NCBI RefSeq assembly: GCF_000940805.1
Contig: NZ_CP007142.1
Location: 4,626,593 to 4,690,592 of the forward strand
Source: Gynuella sunshinyii YC6258
GTDB taxonomy: Bacteria > Pseudomonadota > Gammaproteobacteria > Pseudomonadales > Natronospirillaceae
Direction: 5' to 3'
Length of the DNA: 64,000 nt
In this document: positions 1-8,812 of the stretch, one piece after another
Numbering within the stretch: the stretch's first letter is position 1
Layout of the letters: each line of letters begins with the position of its first letter
Translations under genes and position numbers: made by a program
The notes under the pieces: generated by a model
Seen by the model: the letters and a program-made list of their open reading frames with translations, nothing else
What the model was told of the DNA's origin: nothing
The model's database searches: none

Positions 1-709
1 CAATTTCGGAATCATCACGCACCCATTCAAATACTTCATTCAACTGCTCTTCACGGATGTCGTCCCCGGTCACCAAAAACTGCCATTGCAGGTAACATTG
101 TTCGCCATCAATCGCATCAAATTCCGGCAACCTTGAAATATCGACCTCGGTTTCGACACTACCCAGCAAATGCAGCTCGGCAATGATGCGATAAGGTTCA
201 TTGCCGGTTTGGATGATGTCTGAACCGGGTGCAAATTTAATTCGCCAACGACTGCCACCTAGCTGGGTATCCAGGTTTTCCGGCTCATCTTCTGCAACGA
301 CAGTTGATGGCTGACCTGGTTCATTGATCATGCCTTCAAACTGTTGTCGCAACTTGTCTGCCTGAGTCAGATCAACGGGCCGGCCATCCTGTAAATCCGC
401 CAGCATATTGCGCAGGCAGTCCACGGACTGTAAAAACAGCTCGACATTCGCCTGGGTGAGACCCCGTTGATCGGAACGAATTTCGTCAAGCAGTGTTTCT
501 ATGACATGAGTAAACTGAGCTATATCCGTGAATCCGAATGTCCCGCTACCGCCTTTGATTGAATGGGCAGCTCTGAAGATGGTATTGATCAACTCCCTGT
601 CAATATGACTGACGTCGATTTCCAGTAAACAATTTTCCATACTATCAAGCCCTTCGAGACTTTCCTCGAAAAAGACCTGATGAAACTGGCTTAAATCGAT
701 GCTGCTCAT
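1..709 (-). CDS. cheA: CheA-type chemotaxis histidine kinase, N-terminal part (cut by window edge)
   Basis: Reading the minus strand from ATG at 709 gives about 236 open codons that run off the left edge. The protein begins MSSIDLSQFHQVFFEE and contains an HPt domain with AAHSIKGGSGTFGF; the phospho-accepting His is residue 49. A second conserved block ending FEWVRDDSEI is typical of the region that follows HPt in CheA. In the family this kinase receives signals from receptors through CheW and passes phosphate to CheY and CheB in the cytoplasm. It lies 13 bp after a CheY gene and a STAS gene in the same direction, so the three look like one operon. A lone HPt protein is less likely because of the post-HPt sequence. 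The kinase, dimerisation and CheW domains are outside the window. Confidence 0.85.
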   Translation of the reverse strand, partial: MSSIDLSQFHQVFFEESLEGLDSMENCLLEIDVSHIDRELINTIFRAAHSIKGGSGTFGFTDIAQFTHVIETLLDEIRSDQRGLTQANVELFLQSVDCLRNMLADLQDGRPVDLTQADKLRQQFEGMINEPGQPSTVVAEDEPENLDTQLGGSRWRIKFAPGSDIIQTGNEPYRIIAELHLLGSVETEVDISRLPEFDAIDGEQCYLQWQFLVTGDDIREEQLNEVFEWVRDDSEI

Positions 710-722
710 ATGTCCATGCCTT

Positions 723-1085
723 TCAGCCAAGCACCTTACGAATAGTCGCCAACAACTGATCCGGGTTGAATGGCTTGACGATCCAACCGGTGGCACCCGC
801 TTTTTTGCCTTCCATTTTTTTGTCGCCGGCACTTTCCGTGGTCAGCATAAGAATGGGTATGAATTTATAGTTTGGCAGCTCACGAAGTTTACTAACCAAC
901 TCAATTCCTCCCATAACAGGCATATTGACATCACTCAAAACAAGGTCAAACTTCTGCCCTTGAGCTGCACTTAACGCCTGCTTTCCATCCTGGGCTTCGA
1001 CAACGTCAAAACCTGCTCCCTTTAAAGTAAAGGCAACCATTTGTCGCATAGATGCAGAATCGTCAACAGCTAGAATTTTGGTCAT
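723..1085 (-). CDS. cheY: CheY-like single-domain response regulator
   Basis: 120 residues, one receiver domain and no output domain, the usual CheY size. The acidic pair is D8-D9 (AVDDSAS), the phospho-acceptor is D52 (LVLSDVNMP), followed by T82/T83 and K104 (IVKPFNPDQ), so all active-site positions are present. It should be phosphorylated by the CheA encoded 13 bp downstream and bind the flagellar switch or act locally within this signalling operon. It lies between the STAS gene (20 bp away) and cheA. Many marine gammaproteobacteria have a second CheY in a STAS-CheY-CheA cluster; which CheY drives the motor here cannot be decided from the sequence. Confidence 0.9.
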   Translation of the reverse strand: MTKILAVDDSASMRQMVAFTLKGAGFDVVEAQDGKQALSAAQGQKFDLVLSDVNMPVMGGIELVSKLRELPNYKFIPILMLTTESAGDKKMEGKKAGATGWIVKPFNPDQLLATIRKVLG

Positions 1086-1105
1086 CTGATCAGTCCCCGA
1101 TTTTT

Positions 1106-1405
1106 TTAATCAACTAAACCCAACAATGTATTTACCCCCAACAGTTTAACGACTTTAAGCACTTGTTCACTCGGTTCAGAAAGTATCAGACGGTTGTTCT
1201 GAGATTCCAGTTTCTGCTTTAAAGCAATCAGAAGTTGTACTGCGGTGGTATCAATTTTATTGACAGAAGCCAGTTGGAGAGCAATATCGCTATGAGAGTC
1301 AATTGCTTCAGTCAGCAAATTTTTAATCTCATCGACATTGTTGATGCCCATCATTTCCGGACACGGAACATTAAACGTATTTCCCATCTTCTGCTTTTCC
1401 AACAT
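1106..1405 (-). CDS. STAS-domain protein (anti-sigma factor antagonist-like)
   Basis: 99 residues forming one STAS domain. The family's phosphorylatable DSS/DST-type loop appears as KIDTTAVQLL, with T53/T54 at the phosphorylation position. In Pseudomonas a STAS protein (HsbA) sits directly after fliJ and links FlgM, motility and biofilm choice; position and size here fit that role, but the partner gene here is cheY/cheA rather than an HsbR-type phosphatase. That makes it more likely to be the signalling adaptor of the chemotaxis operon. The start at 1405 (ATG) is used; a second ATG at 1387 is possible. The 168 bp separating it from fliJ probably carries its own promoter. Confidence 0.75.
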   Translation of the reverse strand: MLEKQKMGNTFNVPCPEMMGINNVDEIKNLLTEAIDSHSDIALQLASVNKIDTTAVQLLIALKQKLESQNNRLILSEPSEQVLKVVKLLGVNTLLGLVD

Positions 1406-1573
1406 TCGGCATAGCGTCTTACCTTTAGAGTAGACGTGCTTTTTTAGCTTGCAAAAAAAATTACAGAGCAGCGTTACAAGCTCCGACTAATGGACTAGAA
1501 AAAAGGGTATTTTTACTAATATTGAGGTATTTAACTTGCTAAAGTTTTATTTCAGATAAAAAAGTTAACATGT

Positions 1574-2017
1574 TTATTGACGAGTTCTGGAAAACATTTG
1601 CGTAACTAACTCATCATTTTGCTTTTGCTCCAGTTTTTCCTGTGCCACCCATTCTTCGAAACGAACAGACTCAATAAAACTGGACATAGATTTTCGCTTG
1701 AGATGAACTTTTTTCCATCGCTGCATGACTTCATTTGTCTGGCGTTGCGCCATCAGAATGGTGTGCTGTTGAGCCTTAATGACCTGTTCCAATTGGGCAA
1801 TAAAATGCTGGTAACTTTGCCACCTTTGACCAGAGATACCTTGTTGTGCCTGCGAACGAAATTCATCCTCATAACTGTTTTGATAGCCCATCAGTTCATC
1901 CAGCCGATGTTGCTCCCGCTGCACATTTTCGCGCGCCATGGTCAAAGCCCTGGCCAGTTGTTCTTCCTGCTGCCGAATCAGTTTCTCGACAATAACCAGA
2001 CGCTGCGAGCGATTCAT
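1574..2017 (-). CDS. fliJ: Flagellar export chaperone/stalk FliJ
   Basis: 147 residues, strongly helical, rich in Gln, Glu and Arg with a long amphipathic pattern (VEKLIRQQEEQLARAL, REQHRLDELMGYQNSY), as expected for the FliJ coiled coil that sits in the centre of the FliI hexamer and helps open the export gate FlhA. It is the last gene of the fliE-F-G-H-I-J run, 34 bp after fliI. FliJ sequences are poorly conserved, so the assignment rests on the coiled-coil pattern, size and position. Confidence 0.85.
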   Translation of the reverse strand: MNRSQRLVIVEKLIRQQEEQLARALTMARENVQREQHRLDELMGYQNSYEDEFRSQAQQGISGQRWQSYQHFIAQLEQVIKAQQHTILMAQRQTNEVMQRWKKVHLKRKSMSSFIESVRFEEWVAQEKLEQKQNDELVTQMFSRTRQ

Positions 2018-2051
2018 CGACTATTCTCACCGTTTGAGTTTATGGTTCGCT

Positions 2052-3476
2052 TCAACGCGCTTTCGCTCTGGATGCCAGACCGGTTTGTTTCTGGCCGACT
2101 TTCTGCCCCTTAGCTTTAACCACCGGCGTATCGGCTTTTTCCAAGCCAAGCCTGCTCAGCATTTCGCGGCTTTCGTCATAACTGAACGGCTGGCTCAGGC
2201 TCTGGCGCAGAAAATCGCGCATCTTCGGCATTTTCTCGACAGCTTTATCGAGTTCGGCATCCGCACCGGCACTGTAGGCACCGATGGTAATCAGATCCTT
2301 ATTCTGCTGATATGTGGAATATAGCTGCTTAAACTTCTGGGCACTGAGCAAATGATCACCACTGACAACCTGGGGCATAGCCCGACTGATAGAAGCCTCT
2401 ATATCGATAGCCGGATAATGTCCCTCTTCAGCCAGTCGTCGTGACAACACAACATGGCCATCCAGAATTGCCCGACAGGCATCCGCGACCGGATCCTGCT
2501 GATCATCACCTTCGGTCAATACTGTATAAAACGCGGTAATCGATCCTTCACCGGCTTTGGCATTACCTGCCCGCTCCACCAACTGCGGAATTTTGGCAAA
2601 CACCGAAGGCGGATAACCTTTTGTCGCCGGTGGCTCTCCCGTAGCAAGGGCGATTTCACGCTGAGCCTGGGCATAACGAGTCAGAGAATCCATCAGCAAC
2701 AAGACGTTTTTGCCTTTTTCGCGGAAATACTCGGCCACGGAAGTGGCATATTGTGCGGCCCGCAAACGAATCAGCTGCGAGTCATCAGCCGGCGCAGCCA
2801 CCACGACAGAACGGGCCAGCCCCTCTTCGCCAAGAATATCCTCAATGAACTCCTTGACCTCCCGCCCCCGTTCTCCAATCAGTCCGACCACCGTAATATC
2901 AGCATTGGTGAAACGGGTCATCATACCCAACAGCATGCTTTTACCCACCCCGGATCCGGCAAACAGACCCAAGCGCTGACCACGCCCCACACTGAGCAAA
3001 GCATTGATGGCTTTGATACCAACATCGAGCGGTTCGCGGATGGGCTGGCGGTGCAGAGGATTGATAATCTCCCCCTGCAGGGACTTATTGACCCGGCAAT
3101 GCAAAGTACCCTTGCCATCAATCGCTTCACCAAAACCATTGACCACACGCCCCAGCAACTCATCACCAATCACCAGCTGATTGGCGTTTTCCACCGGCAT
3201 AACTTTCGCTCCGGCCTTTAAACGGGAAACCGGCGTAATCGGCATCAGAAACACTTTTTCGCCTTCAAAACCAACCACTTCAGCTTCCAACTCGTGATTA
3301 CCATCGATCACCATACACCGCTCACCGATGGAAACATTGCAACCAACCGCTTCCAGAGTCAGGCCGACCATGCGCGTCAGACGACCAACAACGGTCACAG
3401 CCGCATCATCAGGCACCAACTGCTCATAGTGGCGGAAGCGCTGCGCCAGTGAAGGCTGATCTGTTTCAGGTTTCAT
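2052..3476 (-). CDS. fliI: Flagellum-specific ATPase FliI
   Basis: 474 residues from the ATG at 3476. This start is preferred over an upstream in-frame ATG at 3521 because MKPETDQPSLAQRF matches family N-termini and gives only an 11-bp overlap with the fliH stop. The Walker A motif AGSGVGKS is at about 173-180, and the F1/T3SS-ATPase signature is visible (TRYAQAQREIALATGE, GYPPSVFAKIPQLVERAG). FliI forms the hexameric ATPase at the base of the flagellar export apparatus, held by FliH and stimulated by FliJ. The overlapping start suggests translational coupling to fliH, notable because the fliH 3' end is an expanded repeat. Confidence 0.97.
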   Translation of the reverse strand: MKPETDQPSLAQRFRHYEQLVPDDAAVTVVGRLTRMVGLTLEAVGCNVSIGERCMVIDGNHELEAEVVGFEGEKVFLMPITPVSRLKAGAKVMPVENANQLVIGDELLGRVVNGFGEAIDGKGTLHCRVNKSLQGEIINPLHRQPIREPLDVGIKAINALLSVGRGQRLGLFAGSGVGKSMLLGMMTRFTNADITVVGLIGERGREVKEFIEDILGEEGLARSVVVAAPADDSQLIRLRAAQYATSVAEYFREKGKNVLLLMDSLTRYAQAQREIALATGEPPATKGYPPSVFAKIPQLVERAGNAKAGEGSITAFYTVLTEGDDQQDPVADACRAILDGHVVLSRRLAEEGHYPAIDIEASISRAMPQVVSGDHLLSAQKFKQLYSTYQQNKDLITIGAYSAGADAELDKAVEKMPKMRDFLRQSLSQPFSYDESREMLSRLGLEKADTPVVKAKGQKVGQKQTGLASRAKAR

Positions 3477-4914
3477 GATCTGCCGCTTCCCGAACATCAT
3501 CTGCTGCCTGCTCATCCTCATCTACGCCCGGCATCCCGCCCGATGCTGGCATACCCATGCGCTCATGCACTTCCTGTGAAGTGGGTGTCCCTTGATCTGG
3601 CGCGGATGCCTCTTGCCCTAGAGTGGGTGTCCCTTGATCTGGCGTGGATTCTTGCCCTGGAGTGGGTGTCCCTTGATCTGACGTGGATTCTTGCCCTGGA
3701 GTGGGTGTCCCTTGATCTGACGTGGATTCTTGCCCTGGAGTGGGTGTCCCTTGATCTGGCGTGGATGCCTCTTGCTCTGAAGTGGGTGTCCCTTGATCTG
3801 GCGTGGATTCTTGCCCTGGAGTGGGTGTCCCTTGATCTGACGCGGATGCCTCCAGCGCTGGAGTGGGTGTCCCATGATCTGGCGTGGATTCTTGCCCTGG
3901 AGTGGGTGTCTCTTGATCTGACGGAGATGCCTCTTGCCCTAGAGTGGGTGTCCCTTGATCTAGCGTGGATTCTTGCCCTGGAGTGGGTGTCCCATATCCT
4001 GGACTGAGCACCTGTTGCGCTCGGTGGTCCGGTTCGGCATCAGCTTCCACCGGTTCAACCAAGGTCTGTTCCATAACCAGTTCCTGCACTTCATCCGTCA
4101 GCAGTTCCGCCGGATCCTGGAGTATTTTCATGAGCACGTCGGGATTCAGGTCAGCTTCGGTGAGAATGGCTTCAATTTGCTGTTTAAAACGATGTTCAAG
4201 GGTGTAGTCAACCAGGCTATTGGTCGTGCGCAGGGTGCAGCCGCCTTCGGCCAGTTGTTCATTGCTTTTGACCACCCAATCGGATTCATGTTGCTCTGCC
4301 AGTTCGTTGACGAGTTCCACATGCTGAGGGTTCACTTCTATGACGATGCGCTCACTGGGATTGGGTAATGCCGATACCGCTTTGGCAACGATGGCCTGAA
4401 TCAGCTCAGGCGACATTGAGAGTTCCCGGAGAACCAGGTTTTTTGTCAACCGCATTACCAGACTAACCAATGCCTGGTCCAGCTCGGTTCGCTCGGATTG
4501 CAATTGCTCATCAAGCTGAGTCAGCAGGATGGCAAAGGTCATCCGTAACTGATCCATTTCTGCCTGGGCATCTTTAAGCCCCTGCTCGTGGCCCAGTTTC
4601 CGTCCACGCTCAATGCCCTGCTCCACGCCTTCCGGCAAACCCTGTTCGCGGCCTTCCTGCAAACCTTTTTGCAGACCTTCCTCATGGCCTTTTTTCAGCC
4701 CTTCCTGCCAGCCTTCCTGCCAAGCCTGATCCCGAATATCCTGTAATTCGCGGGCAGTCGGCAGGCGTAGTTCCTCTTCCGGCTCCAGTTCGGTATTTTC
4801 TACCGCTTCAGAGGTCAGGGGCTGCGCCGCTTTCTCTACGGGTTTACCGTTTTTATCCCATTTGGGCAGAGCCCAGGTTTCAACGTTATGTGTCTGCCGT
4901 TGTTTCAATGTCAC
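3466..4914 (-). CDS. fliH: Flagellar assembly protein FliH with a C-terminal tandem-repeat extension
   Basis: 482 residues, roughly twice the usual length. Residues about 65-115 hold the GxxxG-type repeats typical of FliH (EGWQEGLKKGHEEG). Residues about 115-270 are the conserved domain that dimerises, binds FliI and tethers it to the C ring. Residues about 304-445 are an added tail of 11 near-identical 13- or 14-residue units such as GTPTPGQESTPDQ, followed by a short acidic end (GVDEDEQAADDVREA). The unit lengths (39 or 42 bp) keep the frame. The tail is Pro/Thr/Gln/Glu rich and probably disordered. The gene lies between fliG and fliI, whose start it overlaps. Reading through the repeats is what keeps fliH and fliI coupled; whether the tail affects FliI binding is unknown. 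Confidence 0.93.
   Translation of the reverse strand: MTLKQRQTHNVETWALPKWDKNGKPVEKAAQPLTSEAVENTELEPEEELRLPTARELQDIRDQAWQEGWQEGLKKGHEEGLQKGLQEGREQGLPEGVEQGIERGRKLGHEQGLKDAQAEMDQLRMTFAILLTQLDEQLQSERTELDQALVSLVMRLTKNLVLRELSMSPELIQAIVAKAVSALPNPSERIVIEVNPQHVELVNELAEQHESDWVVKSNEQLAEGGCTLRTTNSLVDYTLEHRFKQQIEAILTEADLNPDVLMKILQDPAELLTDEVQELVMEQTLVEPVEADAEPDHRAQQVLSPGYGTPTPGQESTLDQGTPTLGQEASPSDQETPTPGQESTPDHGTPTPALEASASDQGTPTPGQESTPDQGTPTSEQEASTPDQGTPTPGQESTSDQGTPTPGQESTSDQGTPTPGQESTPDQGTPTLGQEASAPDQGTPTSQEVHERMGMPASGGMPGVDEDEQAADDVREAADHET
3581..4003. repeat. Tandem 39/42-bp repeats inside fliH, each starting GTGGGTGTC
   Basis: Eleven copies on the plus strand start at 3581, 3623, 3662, 3701, 3740, 3782, 3821, 3863, 3902, 3944 and 3983. 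Spacings are 42, 39, 39, 39, 42, 39, 42, 39, 42 and 39 bp, so there are two unit types, long and short, both multiples of three. Each unit starts GTGGGTGTCCCTTGATCTG or a close variant; the copy at 3902 has GTGTCTCTTG. The same GTGGGTGTCC core occurs four times at 8525-8628 outside any gene. Because units are multiples of three, other frames across the array also stay open. Confidence 0.97.
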
Positions 4915-4995
4915 GATGCCTTAAGGTTGTTTGGCCGCCATATACAGATATCTTTTATCGTTCCTTTGGCCAGCAAAGAGCTTTTCAACCCTCTG

Positions 4996-6033
4996 CTATA
5001 ACATTTGCTCACCGCTGCCACCGAGCACAATTTCACCGGCATCAGCCATACGCCTGGCAATGGCCAGAATTTCTTTCTGAGCCGTTTCAACATCACTGAG
5101 ACGCACTGGTCCCATGGCTTCCATATCATCTTTCAACAGTTCAGCAGCCCGTTTCGACATATTGGCAAATACTTTGTCGGCCAGGTTCTGATCCGCTCCA
5201 CGCAGGGCAATTTTCAACATGTCCGTGGAGATCTCACGCAACAGCGACTGAATACCGCGATCATCGACATCGACGAGGTTGTCAAAGACAAACATGAGAT
5301 CGGCGATTTCATTGCCGAGATCTTCATCGATCTCTTTAATGCCATCCATGATTTCCGCTTCAATACTGGATTCGAGATAGTTCATGATATTGGCTGCGGT
5401 TTTCACGCCGCCCAGAGTCTGCTGTTGCGACCCGGCACTGGCTGCGAACTGACGTTCAAGAATGGCATTCAGTTCAGACAACGCCGCTGGTTGCACGGTA
5501 TCCAGCGCCGCGACCCGCATTAAAATATCCAGACGGACTTTTTCAGGGAAGTAAGTCAGAATTTCAGCGGACAGGTCGGAATCCAGATAGGCGATAACGA
5601 TGGTTTGAATCTGTGGGTGTTCATTGCGAATCAGATCCGCCACTGCGCGTGGCTCCATCCATTTTAGAGTATCCAGGCCGGTGGTATTCCCGCCCAGCAG
5701 GATACGATCAATCAGGCCGCTGGCTTTTTCTGCCCCCAGAGCCTGAGTCAGCATGTTACGGATATAGGCATCGGCACCGATGCCAAGGCTGGTCTTGCCG
5801 CCCACTTCTTCCATGAACAATCCCATAGTGCCCTCCACCTGGGACTGGGATACTTCTGACAGCATGGACATCGCAGTACCCACCCGCTGAACCTCTTTCG
5901 GCCCAAGGTTACGTAATACCTCTGCGGCGTCATTCTCTCCCAGGGTCATCAACAAAATGGCGGCCCGGTCCAGTTTTCGTACACCGTCGAGTGCTTTTTC
6001 AGCCTCAACTACAGCATTTCGTTGTTCAGTCAT
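4996..6033 (-). CDS. fliG: Flagellar motor switch protein FliG
   Basis: 345 residues, close to the usual 330-345. The EHPQ-type motif is present (IRNEHPQIQTIVIAYL), and the C-terminal torque-generating domain carries the charged helix MLKIALRGADQNLADKVFANMSKRA, consistent with residues that meet the MotA stator. FliG couples the MS ring (FliF) to FliM/FliN and determines rotation direction. The start overlaps the 3' end of fliF by 8 bp, a normal arrangement reflecting tight FliF-FliG coupling. An 81-bp gap separates it from fliH. Confidence 0.97.
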   Translation of the reverse strand: MTEQRNAVVEAEKALDGVRKLDRAAILLMTLGENDAAEVLRNLGPKEVQRVGTAMSMLSEVSQSQVEGTMGLFMEEVGGKTSLGIGADAYIRNMLTQALGAEKASGLIDRILLGGNTTGLDTLKWMEPRAVADLIRNEHPQIQTIVIAYLDSDLSAEILTYFPEKVRLDILMRVAALDTVQPAALSELNAILERQFAASAGSQQQTLGGVKTAANIMNYLESSIEAEIMDGIKEIDEDLGNEIADLMFVFDNLVDVDDRGIQSLLREISTDMLKIALRGADQNLADKVFANMSKRAAELLKDDMEAMGPVRLSDVETAQKEILAIARRMADAGEIVLGGSGEQML

Positions 6034-7756
6034 CGGACATGATCCAGCTTCTCAATACCATTGCCACTTTGCCGGGATCTTCTGCAATCAGCCCGCGCAA
6101 AGCATCCAGTTGCCGTTCAAAGCTTTCTGAGGCTCCCGGCAATAAAAATTCATCCGCCCCGCTCAAGGTAACCTTATCATCCGTGATAAAGTCATCATCA
6201 ATACTCAAAGTATCGATACTTTCGGCGGCGTCCTCGTCCTCTTCGGGTTTCTTCATCAGATTTTTCAGCGCCGGACGGAATACTGCAAATATTAATATTA
6301 GTACAAATAATCCAGCCAGGACCTGACGTAACAGATCGAGGAACCCTGGCGTCTTCCAGAACGGGATCTCCTCGATGACCTCCTGCTCCGCCATAAACGG
6401 AGAATTGATGACGTTGACGCTGTCACCTCTGGCAGCATCGAAGCCCACTGCATCCTGAACCAATATACGCAGGCGGTCGAGTTCTTCCTGCGACCACGCC
6501 TGCTTGTTGACCGTACCATCATCCGCAAGGGTTTTCATATCATCCACGACCACCGCCACAGTGATACGGCGCAACCGGCCCAGCTGATGCTGGGTGTAAC
6601 TCAAAGTACGGTCCACTTCGTAGTTACGGGTTGCTTCGTCCCGCTTTGAGGAAGGAGGGGTGGCGGGTGTACCATCAGGATTTGTTTGTTCCGGGGCAGT
6701 GGCGTTTCCAGGAGGCTGATTAGTCAAAGCGCCCGGAATACCTCCGTTGTTTTCGCCGACTTTCTGTTCACTCAATACCTGCTCAGAGCGCAGGGCAATG
6801 AGGTCTGGGTTGTACAGTTCATCGGTTTGTTCCACTCGAGTGAAATCCACATCGGCAGAGACCTGGGCTTCGAATTTGTCGTTCCCCAATACCGGTTCCA
6901 GAATGGCACGAATCCGGCTGGTCATGGCATCTTCCACCCGGCGGGTGTATTGAAACTGTTTGTCGGTCAGGTTGGCTTCGGGGTCTTCTTCTTTATCACT
7001 GAGCAGTCTGCCGCGCTGATCAACGATGGTCACTTTATCCGGGCTCAGTTCTTCAACACTGGTGGCCACCAGATTGGTAATGGCTTTCACTTCCTGTTTT
7101 TCGAGCAACGCTCCTGGATACAAATCCAGAAATACCGATGCACTGGGTTCACGTGAATCACGGACAAATACGCTACGCTTGGGAATGGCCAGGTGAACAC
7201 GGGCACTGCGCACCTGGTTGATACTGGCAATGGTTCGCGCCAGTTCACCTTCAAGACCGCGACGATAGCGGGCATTTTCCATAAACTGACTAGTGCCCAG
7301 CGGCTGGCTCTCATCCAGCAATTCATATCCAACCGTCTGATCATTGGAAAAACCGGCACCAGCAATGGCCAGCCGGGCCTGATGCAGTTCAGATTCAGGA
7401 ACCAGAATCAGCCCGCTGACAGGATCGATATCAAACTCAATGCCCTCGGCCTGTAACAGCGTAATCACTTCCTTGGCGTTATAGGTATCGTTGCTGTTCA
7501 GCAATGGTTTGTAGGATTTATCCATCGACCACAGAACCACTCCCAACCCCATGGCAATGGCTGCCGCCAGGCCGACCAACAAACCAACCTGCCGGGTTAA
7601 TGCAAGGCGATTAAAACCATCCAGTAACGGATTCACCTTTGAACTCGTTTCTTCGCCGTCCCCCCCCATACCTGAATCCATAGACTCAGACGTTGAAGCA
7701 CGGTCAACGACTGGAGGTTTGGGCCTGGCTGCGGCTGCCGGTACATTTTCGGTCAT
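6026..7756 (-). CDS. fliF: Flagellar MS-ring protein FliF
   Basis: 576 residues. An N-terminal transmembrane helix lies at about 57-77 (VGLLVGLAAAIAMGLGVVLW), a YscJ/FliF ring-building module follows, and a second membrane helix near 475-495 (VLAGLFVLILIFAV) precedes an acidic cytoplasmic tail that binds FliG. FliF assembles the ring in the inner membrane on which the flagellum is built. It overlaps fliG by 8 bp and lies 180 bp downstream of fliE. The periplasmic part contains a Pro/Gly/Asn-rich linker (PGNATAPEQTNPDGTPATPP), common in the family. Confidence 0.97.
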   Translation of the reverse strand: MTENVPAAAARPKPPVVDRASTSESMDSGMGGDGEETSSKVNPLLDGFNRLALTRQVGLLVGLAAAIAMGLGVVLWSMDKSYKPLLNSNDTYNAKEVITLLQAEGIEFDIDPVSGLILVPESELHQARLAIAGAGFSNDQTVGYELLDESQPLGTSQFMENARYRRGLEGELARTIASINQVRSARVHLAIPKRSVFVRDSREPSASVFLDLYPGALLEKQEVKAITNLVATSVEELSPDKVTIVDQRGRLLSDKEEDPEANLTDKQFQYTRRVEDAMTSRIRAILEPVLGNDKFEAQVSADVDFTRVEQTDELYNPDLIALRSEQVLSEQKVGENNGGIPGALTNQPPGNATAPEQTNPDGTPATPPSSKRDEATRNYEVDRTLSYTQHQLGRLRRITVAVVVDDMKTLADDGTVNKQAWSQEELDRLRILVQDAVGFDAARGDSVNVINSPFMAEQEVIEEIPFWKTPGFLDLLRQVLAGLFVLILIFAVFRPALKNLMKKPEEDEDAAESIDTLSIDDDFITDDKVTLSGADEFLLPGASESFERQLDALRGLIAEDPGKVAMVLRSWIMSDD

Positions 7757-7936
7757 AATGAATATCCGCTGTTAATCGTCACCATGAAAAATTCTTGCAA
7801 TTGACTGTCTGTACGGACATCCGGAGAGACATGAAACCAGCCTGAATGATCCTGACAACGAATATATTTTGATCGTCCGCATTTGTGATCAGTCATACCA
7901 ATACACTCCGTTTTTCGTAGCACTTTAACCCTGCTG

Positions 7937-8335
7937 TTACAGAGCCATATTCATAATTTCTTTGTAGGCTTCGACCATTTTATTTCTTACCTGAGTCATA
8001 GCCTGAAACGACACACTGGACTTTTGCAACGCGATCATAACTTCAGGCAGATCCACCTGAGGATCACCGAGTTCAAAACGCTGAGACAAACTGCTGGCGG
8101 CTTTTTGATTATCATTAACAGTATCCACCGCTGACTTAAACATTTCACCAAAACTGGGTGGCTCTGACTGCTCGACCGAACGGGTGGACTGACCGGGCAT
8201 CGGCAACTGGGAATTGATTTGATTGACACCTTGTTGGTCGGCACGGGTTTCCGCCGGTCTCGCCTGCTGCATCTGCGACTTGATCGTCCGCATCTGCATC
8301 AATACCTGGTTAATGTCTACTCTGCCTGTGTCCAT
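7937..8335 (-). CDS. fliE: Flagellar hook-basal body junction protein FliE
   Basis: 132 residues, slightly longer than the usual 100-115. The conserved C-terminal FliE domain ([18 protein letters not shown] ... [16 protein letters not shown] ... [15 protein letters not shown]) is clear. The first about 60 residues are Gln-rich and variable. FliE joins the MS ring to the proximal rod and is the first rod protein exported. A sigma-54 promoter lies 123 bp upstream at 8458-8473, so fliE is the first gene of the fliEFGHIJ operon. Confidence 0.95.
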   Translation of the reverse strand: MDTGRVDINQVLMQMRTIKSQMQQARPAETRADQQGVNQINSQLPMPGQSTRSVEQSEPPSFGEMFKSAVDTVNDNQKAASSLSQRFELGDPQVDLPEVMIALQKSSVSFQAMTQVRNKMVEAYKEIMNMAL

Positions 8336-8457
8336 TTCATGCCACCTTTTTATGGGTCAGAATTTTGTCTACGTTCATCGAATCCGTGTTTGTTGTGTCA
8401 ATACTTCGTCGATTTATAGGAAAAAAATCTATATTTCCCGTCAACTAATGGTTGCAT

Positions 8458-8473
8458 TGCAATTAGAAGGCCA
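8458..8473 (-). promoter_or_regulatory. Sigma-54 promoter for fliEFGHIJ
   Basis: On the minus strand the sequence TGGCCTTCTAATTGCA has GG and GC separated by exactly 10 bp, the invariant -24/-12 spacing, with a consensus TTGCA at -12. It points at fliE with an expected leader of about 110 nt. The FlrC activator is encoded immediately upstream, which fits control by phosphorylated FlrC. Confidence 0.8.
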
Positions 8474-8486
8474 GTCTTTGCCGTTA

Positions 8487-8679
8487 TGGCGGCAAGTGTT
8501 AGCAGCAGGGCCTGTATCAATCGAGTGGGTGTCCCCTAAGCAGCATTTTCCCTCAATCAGGTGGGTGTCCCTTAAACAATTGAGTGGGTGTCCCCTAAAC
8601 ATTTACTAAGCATTTGAGTGGGTGTCCCTCATAACATAGCGTTGTCATTCTGGCGGCAAGCGTTAGCAGCATGGTCTGT
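8487..8679. repeat. Intergenic GTGGGTGTCC cluster framed by 29-bp direct repeats
   Basis: Four copies of GTGGGTGTCCC start at 8525, 8561, 8584 and 8618, mostly preceded by TTGA or TCGA and followed by CTAA or TTAAAC. The cluster is bracketed by two direct repeats, 8487-8515 and 8651-8679, both starting TGGCGGCAAG and differing at 3 of 29 positions. A partial third copy (TATGGCGGCAG) follows near 8685. No open reading frame fits. The motif is the same as in the fliH repeat array. It looks like a dispersed REP-like repeat family, possibly dependent on a transposase encoded elsewhere; that last point is inference. Confidence 0.85.
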
Positions 8680-8812
8680 GTTGGTATGGCGGCAGATAAA
8701 AGAAGAAAGAAAGCAGTATATAAAACCGATGAGATTACAGGCCTGTGTGGCCGTCAGATCAGGTTTGACACAGGAATGATTTCTTCACGAAATCATTCCT
8801 GGCTGAAAGTCA

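Noticed and set aside
1385-1440. Sigma-28-like TAAAG and GCCGAATG before the STAS gene
   Set aside because: The spacer is 13 bp between TAAA and GCCG, two short of the required 15.
1470-1500. GG-N10-GC sequence upstream of the STAS gene as a sigma-54 site
   Set aside because: The -12 element is ACGCT rather than TTGCW and the -24 lacks TGGC; too weak to list.
3543-4007. Plus-strand 154-codon frame with repeated WVSLDLAW segments, and other frames across the repeats
   Set aside because: Shadow of the fliH tandem repeat, whose units are multiples of three; fliH itself is the conserved frame.
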